The notes under the pieces were generated by a model. That model was given only the letters and a program-made list of their open reading frames with translations. It searched no databases and was not told where the DNA came from. Made by a program: the position numbers and the translations under genes. 10,350 nt of DNA, taken from assembly GCA_028690255.1 (NCBI GenBank), contig JAQVBP010000108.1, positions 1-10,350 on the forward strand, written 5' to 3'. Of this stretch, positions 6,302 to 10,350 are shown in pieces (positions within the stretch are counted from its first letter, which is position 1; each line of letters begins with the position of its first letter). The stretch is from Methanosarcinaceae archaeon. GTDB taxonomy: Archaea; Halobacteriota; Methanosarcinia; Methanosarcinales; Methanosarcinaceae.

Positions 6302-7951
6302 TTACAAATAATTCTTTTTTTGCCCGATAAGTTCGACGGCCAGGTCCCTGAGTTTGTACTTCTGGATCTTTCCGCTTGCTGTAAGGGGATACTCCTCCAC
6401 AATAAAGACATGTTTCGGGACCTTGTAACGGGCAATCCGGCTGATGGCGTAGTCCCTTATGTCCTCTTCTGCCAGGTCGGCCCCTTCATCCAGAATTACG
6501 AAAGCACCCACGATTTCTCCGTACTTTTTGTCCGGAATCCCGACAACCTGGACATCCCTGACTCCGTCCATGGAATGTATGAACTCTTCGATTTCCCTGG
6601 GGTAGATATTTTCCCCGCCCCGGATAATCATGTCCTTGATACGGCCTGTTATCCGGTAGTAACCGTTTTCGTCACAGGTCCCGAGGTCTCCGCTGTGCAG
6701 CCAGCCCTGCTCGTCGATTGCCTGTTTTGTGGCTTCCGGCATCCTGTAATAACCTTTCATCACGTTATAGCCGCGACAGCAGAGTTCCCCCACGGTGTTC
6801 GGGGGAAGGATTTGCCCGGTTTCGGGGTCCATGACACAGACTTCAACGCCCGGGAAGGACTTTCCGACGGTTTCCACCCGGAGCTCCAGGGGGTCGTCGG
6901 TCGCGGTCTGGGTCATGCCGGGGGAGGCTTCCGTCAGGCCGTAGACACTGGTAATCTCGTAGCAGTGCATGTCCTCAACAACCTTCTTCATGGCCTCGAC
7001 AGGACAGGTGGACCCTGCCATGATCCCGGTCCTGAGGGAGGAGAGGTCGAACATATTGAACATCGGATGAGTGTACTCGGCAATGAACATGGTCGGGACC
7101 CCGTAGAGGGCCGTACATTTCTCTTTCTGGAGGGCGGCCAGCGCCAGAAGGGGGTCGAAAAGTTCCAGCATCACAAGAGTCGCCCTGTGAGTCAGGATGG
7201 CCATTACCCCGAGCACGATTCCAAAGCAATGGAAGAGGGGGACGGGCAGGCAGAGCCGGTCCTCATGCGTAAATTTCTGTCGGTTTCCTATGGAAAGCCC
7301 GTTGTTCAGGATGTTCCTGTGAGTCAGCATAACCCCTTTAGGAAAACCGGTGGTGCCCGAGGTGTACTGCATATTGACCACATCGTCACAGTGAACACTT
7401 GCCTTGATTTTGAGGAACTCCTCGTCAGGAGAATGGTGCCCGAGGAGCATGAGCTCGTTTGTGTTGTACATGCCCCTGTGTTTTTCCTGGCCTACGTAAA
7501 TCACGCTTTTCAGGTGGGGGAATTTCTCACTTTTCAGCCTCCCGCGTTCACTGGTCCGGAGTTCCGGAACCAGTTCGTACATAATCTGAAGGTAATCAAC
7601 GTCCCGGAAACGGTCAATGACGGCCATGGCCTTCATATCCGACTGTTTGAGGACGTACTCGACCTCATGGCTCTTGTAGGCGGTATTTACCGTAACCAGA
7701 ACAGCTCCAAGCTTTGCAGTCGCAAACATGAAGGTCAGCCAGTCCGGGACGTTTCGGGCCCAGATGCCCACATGGTCACCTTTTTTTATTCCGATTGCAA
7801 GCAGGCCTTTCGCAAGGTCGTTTACCCTTTCGTTGAACTGCCCGTAGGTAAAGCGCAGGTCCCGGTCAGGATAGACAATAAATTCGTGTTCAGGATCAAT
7901 TTCAACCTGTTTTTCAAAATATGTCCCGATTGGTTCGTCTATAAGCTGCAT
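6302..7951 (-). CDS. AMP-forming acyl-CoA synthetase (FadD-like)
   Basis: A 549-residue enzyme of the acyl-adenylate/luciferase superfamily, which uses ATP to activate a carboxylic acid to acyl-AMP and then acyl-CoA in the cytoplasm. All core motifs are present: the P-loop-like YTSGTTGFPKG at residues 196-206, YGLTEASP at 337-344, GWLHSGDLG at 416-424 (D422 binds ATP ribose), the hinge/A8 segment GRIKDMIIRGGENIYPREIE at 436-455, and the C-terminal PLTASGKIQK at 522-531 with catalytic K528. The length is typical for medium/long-chain or branched-acid ligases, but the substrate cannot be read from sequence. It starts 12 bases after the thioesterase stop, with GAGAGG close to that stop as ribosome site, so the two form one operon. 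The gene is GC-rich relative to the flanks, which fits, but does not prove, acquisition from bacteria. Methanogens do not beta-oxidise fatty acids, so roles in recycling branched acids or lipid side products are possibilities only. Confidence 0.93.
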   Translation of the reverse strand: MQLIDEPIGTYFEKQVEIDPEHEFIVYPDRDLRFTYGQFNERVNDLAKGLLAIGIKKGDHVGIWARNVPDWLTFMFATAKLGAVLVTVNTAYKSHEVEYVLKQSDMKAMAVIDRFRDVDYLQIMYELVPELRTSERGRLKSEKFPHLKSVIYVGQEKHRGMYNTNELMLLGHHSPDEEFLKIKASVHCDDVVNMQYTSGTTGFPKGVMLTHRNILNNGLSIGNRQKFTHEDRLCLPVPLFHCFGIVLGVMAILTHRATLVMLELFDPLLALAALQKEKCTALYGVPTMFIAEYTHPMFNMFDLSSLRTGIMAGSTCPVEAMKKVVEDMHCYEITSVYGLTEASPGMTQTATDDPLELRVETVGKSFPGVEVCVMDPETGQILPPNTVGELCCRGYNVMKGYYRMPEATKQAIDEQGWLHSGDLGTCDENGYYRITGRIKDMIIRGGENIYPREIEEFIHSMDGVRDVQVVGIPDKKYGEIVGAFVILDEGADLAEEDIRDYAISRIARYKVPKHVFIVEEYPLTASGKIQKYKLRDLAVELIGQKKNYL

Positions 7952-7963
7952 GGTCTCAGCCTC

Positions 7964-8389
7964 TCATTTTTTGGAGGAATCCTCGTTTTCCGGGGAAAGC
8001 AGGTGCTCTTCAAGGACTTTTCGATAATGGGCCGGGATGGGAAGAGCTTTCTGGAGCTTGAAGTCGTAGTAGACAAGCACTGCCAGGCCTTTTGCTTTTA
8101 ACCCTCCTCTCTGCCAGGCCTCATGCCCGACAGTAAAGGAACTGTTCCCGATCTTTTTAATGTATGTTTTTATTTCAACATCCCCGTCGAAATACATCTG
8201 ACCGAGGAAGTCAAACTCCGTTCTTACCATAATAAGGTTCCATTTTTCAGGCCTGAGGTCAAGGTCAGGCGAAAAAAGCCGGAAGATGGGGTTTCGGCCC
8301 GTTTCGAACCAGACCGGAATTATGGTATTATTCACATGTCCGAGCCCGTCAATATCCCCAAAGCGCGGAGCTACCGTTGTGGTAAACAT
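7964..8389 (-). CDS. Hot-dog-fold acyl-CoA thioesterase (4HBT family)
   Basis: A 141-residue protein of the 4-hydroxybenzoyl-CoA thioesterase family, predicted to hydrolyse acyl-CoA to free acid and CoA. The signature RFGDIDGLGHVNN lies at residues 9-21. D14 aligns with the catalytic Asp17 of the Pseudomonas 4HBT enzyme, and GHVNN marks the central helix. The middle holds the strand-rich core (MVRTEFDFLGQMYFDGDVEI, roughly 54-73). Length is normal for single hot-dog subunits, which act as dimers or tetramers. The ATG at 8389 is preceded by AAGGA at a suitable distance. It is the first gene of a pair with the acyl-CoA synthetase, an enzyme catalysing the opposite half-reaction. Such a pair may tune CoA-ester levels, or the protein may act as a specific release enzyme. 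Substrate unknown. Confidence 0.88.
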   Translation of the reverse strand: MFTTTVAPRFGDIDGLGHVNNTIIPVWFETGRNPIFRLFSPDLDLRPEKWNLIMVRTEFDFLGQMYFDGDVEIKTYIKKIGNSSFTVGHEAWQRGGLKAKGLAVLVYYDFKLQKALPIPAHYRKVLEEHLLSPENEDSSKK

Positions 8390-8427
8390 AAGGATTCCTT
8401 CTAATTATATGAATTTATGAAGTTTCT

Positions 8428-8451
8428 AATTGTAAAATTGTATAATTGTGA
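8428..8451. promoter_or_regulatory. Three tandem AATTGT octamers over the thioesterase operon promoter
   Basis: AATTGT occurs at 8428-8433, 8436-8441 and 8444-8449, an exact 8-base period. Read on the minus strand, the same stretch gives an AATTATAC-like TATA element (about 8437-8448) some 50 bases before the thioesterase ATG. The repeats therefore cover the presumed promoter, where a repressor or activator would bind. The block ATAATTGTG (8442-8450) recurs at 9102-9110, overlapping the start codon of the upstream XRE-cupin regulator. Confidence 0.45.
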
Positions 8452-8524
8452 GATTTTTCAAAACATTTTCATGTTAAGAATTCAATCCGTAAATTCCGGA
8501 AATAAGAGAAGGGAGAAAAACCCT

Positions 8525-9103
8525 TCAGAAAGGAGCGTAAACCACAGCCAGGATTCTTGCGTCTCCGGCTCCTGCGGTGTGCAGGTCATGGGGGACGATG
8601 GAGTCATAGTAGATGCTGTCTCCTTCCCTGAGGTTGTGGACCTCTTTCCCGTAGAAGATCTCGATTTCTCCGGAGAGGACATAGATGAACTCTTCTCCTT
8701 CGTGGGACGAGAGTTTGTGGCTTTCTTCGGGAGAAGCCCTTATATCAATAATGAAAGGCTCCATGTGGCGGTCCGCCTTATCCGAAGCGAGGGAATAGAA
8801 GTCCAGTGCGCTCTTTTTGGGCTGCTCGGTCTTACCGGAAAACCTGACGACGTTTTCGGAATGCCCGGCCCGGATAACGACCGGCCCGCTTTGGGGCATG
8901 TCATCCAGAAAAGTGCCGAGCCGGACGCCTAAAGCCCGGGCGAGCTTCAGTAAAGGAGTTAAGGATGGAACAAGGGCTCCGTTTTCTAACTGCTCGATTA
9001 ATTCCACGCTGCTGTTACTGGTTTCAGCAAGCTGTTCCACTGTCATTTTCTGAGTTTCCCTGAGCTGACGGATCTTCTTTCCGACACGGTTCTCTTCTGG
9101 CAT
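8525..9103 (-). CDS. XRE-family transcriptional regulator with C-terminal cupin sensor
   Basis: A 192-residue DNA-binding protein. Residues about 7-66 form a helix-turn-helix of the HTH_3/XRE type (KKIRQLRETQKMTVEQLAET, then SVELIEQLENG and PSLTPLLKLARALGV). Residues about 110-190 form a small cupin barrel, with HEGEEFIYVLSGE from H134 and GDSIYYDSIVPH ending at H172. H134, E138 and H172 are the likely metal ligands. Cupin regulators of this build (PuuR/SutR-like layout) sense a small ligand in the barrel. The gene lies 135 bases upstream of the thioesterase-synthetase pair on the same strand, so the likely job is control of acyl-CoA metabolism, perhaps together with its own expression. GAGG lies about 10 bases before the ATG at 9103. 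The ligand and the direction of control are unknown. Confidence 0.92.
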   Translation of the reverse strand: MPEENRVGKKIRQLRETQKMTVEQLAETSNSSVELIEQLENGALVPSLTPLLKLARALGVRLGTFLDDMPQSGPVVIRAGHSENVVRFSGKTEQPKKSALDFYSLASDKADRHMEPFIIDIRASPEESHKLSSHEGEEFIYVLSGEIEIFYGKEVHNLREGDSIYYDSIVPHDLHTAGAGDARILAVVYAPF

Positions 9104-9204
9104 AATTGTGTATCCTCACATCTGTTTTAAAACATCGGACCCTGGTTAATAGAATAAACCGGAGTCGTTGGGGGGCCGCTTTATCGGCTTACTTCTTTTG
9201 CAAA

Positions 9205-9224
9205 GATATATTATAAAAAATATA
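9205..9224 (-). promoter_or_regulatory. TATA-type promoter of the XRE-cupin regulator
   Basis: The minus strand reads GTATATTTTTTATAATATAT across 9205-9224, containing archaeal TATA elements. Transcription would begin near 9180 and give a leader of about 75 bases. The ATAATTGTG motif at 9102-9110 lies downstream of this start, overlapping the initiation codon. Confidence 0.45.
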
Positions 9225-9569
9225 CGTTAGGCCTCATTTTGAATCATTATCTAATATATTAAATAGTTGGGGGTAGGGGGCCCGGGATTGTTCCCGAAAA
9301 CGAATTTGAAAAAGGAAAGAAAGGATGAATTTTAGGAATCTGTCACATGGATTCTTCGATATCCTGAATAATCAAGCGATCAAATCACACGATCAACGGA
9401 ATTGATCAATCAAACAAACTGTCTGATTAATCAGATTGTCCATTTTTATTATCTGTACCTGCATTCCGCATTTTTAGGCGCATAAAGGTCTTACGCTATT
9501 GAATTATGTGCTTAAGATATACGCACATGGTTTTTTTGGACTGGCTTTCAAAATCGACATCAATTGAGA
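9225..9569. other. Intergenic region with spaced repeats; no clear gene
   Basis: It contains a short hairpin (CGGGA 9283-9287 with TCCCG 9292-9296), the GATCAA repeats listed separately, and a T-rich stretch around 9443-9450. One 26-codon frame at 9325-9405 starts MNFRNLSHGFFDILNN and has AAGGA eight bases upstream of its ATG, a proper ribosome site. It matches nothing I recognise and overlaps the repeats, so I do not call it a gene. Confidence 0.45.
9378..9434. repeat. Three GATCAA repeats at 13-bp spacing plus a 12-bp palindrome
   Basis: GATCAA is found at 9378-9383, 9391-9396 and 9404-9409, each exactly 13 bases after the previous one. Further ATCAA copies are at 9371 and 9409. The perfect palindrome CTGATTAATCAG follows at 9423-9434. 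Regular direct repeats next to a palindrome suggest a cluster of protein-binding sites. It is about 270 bases upstream of the regulator gene and downstream of the gene fragments, so its partner is not clear. Confidence 0.6.
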
Positions 9570-9635
9570 TCATATGTTAGTAATAATGCCTATATATGCG
9601 CTTAAAATTTGGGAACTAAGGCTGCTACGTCCAGG

Positions 9636-9749
9636 TCCCGAAGAATCGAATTTAAAAACCGCAGGGCCTGCGAACCCCTCTGCAACGGTTGTAATGTTGC
9701 CGGAATCAACATCAATAAGCACGCTCTCCTTTTGTCCATATCGGGCCAT
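9636..9749 (-). pseudogene. Short fragment of an NHL/SMP-30-like beta-propeller protein
   Basis: The minus strand encodes, in a frame different from the adjoining nucleotidyltransferase fragment, ESVLIDVDSGNITTVAEGF followed by AGPAVFKFDSSG. The pattern of a DxxGNITTVAEGFxGP repeat and a following FDSSG is typical of one blade of NHL, SMP-30 or ScyD/ScyE-type propellers. Only about one blade remains. The open frame (9570-9749, 59 codons from an ATG) continues past it into unrelated residues, so homology ends abruptly on both sides. It appears to be a rearranged scrap rather than a functioning gene. Confidence 0.4.
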
Positions 9750-9881
9750 AGGAGGTATCCTTCGGCCCCCCCGATTATAACAGGGCCCAGGATATAGGCC
9801 CCGTTTCTTATGAGCGTGCCTTTTCCGATAACGACTTCCCCTTTAAGGGTCGCGTTTGGCTCGACCGTGTGCCTTCGGAAT

Positions 9882-9908
9882 GGCCTTTCAGGCCTTTCAG
9901 GCCTTTCA
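9882..9908. repeat. Three perfect copies of a 9-bp tandem repeat
   Basis: GGCCTTTCA occurs at 9882-9890, 9891-9899 and 9900-9908. In the nucleotidyltransferase frame it encodes ERPERPERP in the hinge between the transferase and beta-helix domains. It is probably a slippage expansion, either in the once-living gene or after its death. Confidence 0.92.
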
Positions 9909-9915
9909 TAAGTAG

Positions 9916-10026
9916 GACTTACGCAGTTGAACAAAAAACCAGTAGCATGAAGCACCAAACTGTCTAAAGCACAGTATTCATCACAAGCTCTCATGTGCTT
10001 GGTTTTACATCTCAAGTGCGTAACTC
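9916..10026. mobile_element. 111-bp MITE-like element with terminal inverted repeats
   Basis: The left end reads GACTTACGCAGTTGA (from 9916), and the right end, read inward on the opposite strand, GAGTTACGCACTTGA (from 10026). TTACGCA, TTGA, AAACCA and a later GCA/ATGA block match in order, so imperfect inverted repeats cover roughly 40 bases at each end. The element has no coding capacity and separates two blocks of the nucleotidyltransferase that would otherwise read on. This is the form of a non-autonomous miniature element moved by a transposase elsewhere. A clear target-site duplication could not be assigned; CATAA is found on both sides but not at symmetrical distance. Ends containing ACTTACGCA occur in several insertion-sequence groups; the family is not assigned. 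Confidence 0.65.
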
Positions 10027-10274
10027 ATAATAAGATACTCATTGGCCTTCAGGAGGTCACAGGGGTAGCCTATATCGATCCACTCGGTCTCAAGGGGCCT
10101 GTACCCGACAGTTGCACCTTCGTCAATCAGGAGCTGAAGGGAGGCCGTGATCTCAAGTTCGCCCCGGACCGAAAGGTTCGTCCTGTCAATGTACTCGAAA
10201 ATAGAGTCGTGGAAAAGGTAGATCCCGGCGTTTGCCAGGTTCGTGAATCTAAGTTCGGATCTCAGTGGGCCCAC

Positions 10275-10350
10275 TCAAACCTTTTCAAGCATAATTTTTA
10301 CCAGTATTTCAATTCTTAATTCAAGGTTGGATTTGCCGGTGGATTGTACG
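10275..10350 (-). other. Partial reading frame of unknown origin at the window edge
   Basis: From the right edge the minus strand reads VQSTGKSNLELRIEILVKIM, then LEKV and a TGA stop at 10275-10277. This does not resemble the part of a nucleotidyltransferase that should precede the NLANAG segment. It may be the end of another gene fragment or chance sequence. It marks where the N-terminal half of the nucleotidyltransferase was lost. Confidence 0.3.

Larger units (their letters stand above)
9770..10274 (-). pseudogene. Broken GlmU-like sugar-1-phosphate nucleotidyltransferase/acyltransferase
   Basis: Two blocks of one gene survive. The upstream block (about 10027-10262) encodes NLANAGIYLFHDSIFEYIDR, then RGELEITASLQLLIDEG and WIDIGYPCDLLKANEYL, the C-terminal half of a nucleotidyl-transferase domain. 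The downstream block (about 9770-9915) encodes TVEPNATLKGEVVIGKGTLI and GAYILGPVIIG, the start of a left-handed beta-helix of hexapeptide repeats. Together they match archaeal bifunctional GlmU (UDP-GlcNAc diphosphorylase/glucosamine-1-phosphate acetyltransferase) or RmlA-like enzymes. The gene is dead in at least three ways. The N-terminal half is missing, with an in-frame TGA at 10275-10277. A 111-bp insertion at 9916-10026 brings a stop codon between the domains. Most of the beta-helix is lost at a junction near 9762-9773. Confidence 0.8.

Noticed and set aside
6320..8101. A 593-codon plus-strand open frame opposite the acyl-CoA synthetase
   Set aside because: It is antisense to a gene with all expected catalytic motifs. 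Its own translation is low-information, proline- and histidine-rich and matches no domain; long antisense frames are common in GC-rich genes.
8417..8932. A 171-codon plus-strand frame opposite the XRE-cupin regulator
   Set aside because: It is antisense to the regulator, whose helix-turn-helix and cupin motifs are clear.
9325..9405. A 26-codon frame with a good ribosome site
   Set aside because: It overlaps the GATCAA repeats, shows no membrane helix or familiar motif, and one good ribosome site in an A-rich stretch is weak evidence.
1..10350. CRISPR array, tRNA or rRNA genes
   Set aside because: No regularly spaced repeats of CRISPR length with unique spacers, no tRNA T-loop/anticodon pattern and no rRNA sequence were seen on either strand. 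The 13-bp and 8-bp repeat arrays are far too short for CRISPR.

Overview
The window looks like a chromosomal segment of a methanogenic archaeon, most likely Methanosarcina or a close relative. The reasons are very AT-rich intergenic DNA around clearly more GC-rich genes, archaeal TATA-type promoter elements about 45-75 bases before start codons, Shine-Dalgarno sites, and the kind of proteins encoded (a secreted beta-propeller with a C-terminal anchor, sodium-coupled transporters, a sugar nucleotidyltransferase of archaeal GlmU type). The genus is an inference from the sequence alone.

Layout, left to right. (1) 1-280 has no intact gene. It opens with two overlapping strong hairpins that resemble the 3' end of an IS200/IS605 (TnpB-type) element or a terminator of a gene to the left, and ends in a terminator for the next operon. 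(2) 281-1853, minus strand: an NSS-family sodium:amino-acid symporter followed, one base after its stop codon, by a 34-residue MetS-like small subunit. (3) 1854-2476: a long AT-rich divergent intergenic region with a perfect 10-bp hairpin and a second stem-loop whose stem directly abuts box C and box D motifs. (4) 2477-3967, plus: a secreted eight-repeat beta-propeller with a C-terminal membrane anchor. (5) 4261-5715, plus: a glutamate/aspartate-type sodium symporter (DAACS family). (6) 5716-6301: a convergent intergenic region with decayed sequence and two stable hairpins. (7) 6302-9103, minus: a likely functional unit in which an XRE-cupin regulator lies upstream of a hot-dog thioesterase and an AMP-forming acyl-CoA synthetase. 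The last two are 12 bases apart and clearly co-transcribed. (8) 9104-9569: a regulatory-looking gap with spaced GATCAA repeats and a palindrome. (9) 9570-10350: a scrapyard of gene fragments on the minus strand. It holds a broken GlmU-like nucleotidyltransferase/acyltransferase interrupted by a 111-bp inverted-repeat element (MITE-like) and fused at its 3' side to a short piece of a different propeller protein.

Functionally the intact genes fall into two themes: sodium-driven uptake of amino acids (symporter plus small subunit, and a separate acidic amino acid symporter), and activation/hydrolysis of a carboxylic acid as its CoA thioester under a dedicated small-molecule-sensing regulator. 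Both ends of the window carry marks of mobile DNA. The most useful items for a second look are the overlooked MetS-like small gene, the box C/D-like hairpin upstream of the propeller gene, the shared AATTGT motif in the regulator/thioesterase region, and the layered damage in the nucleotidyltransferase.
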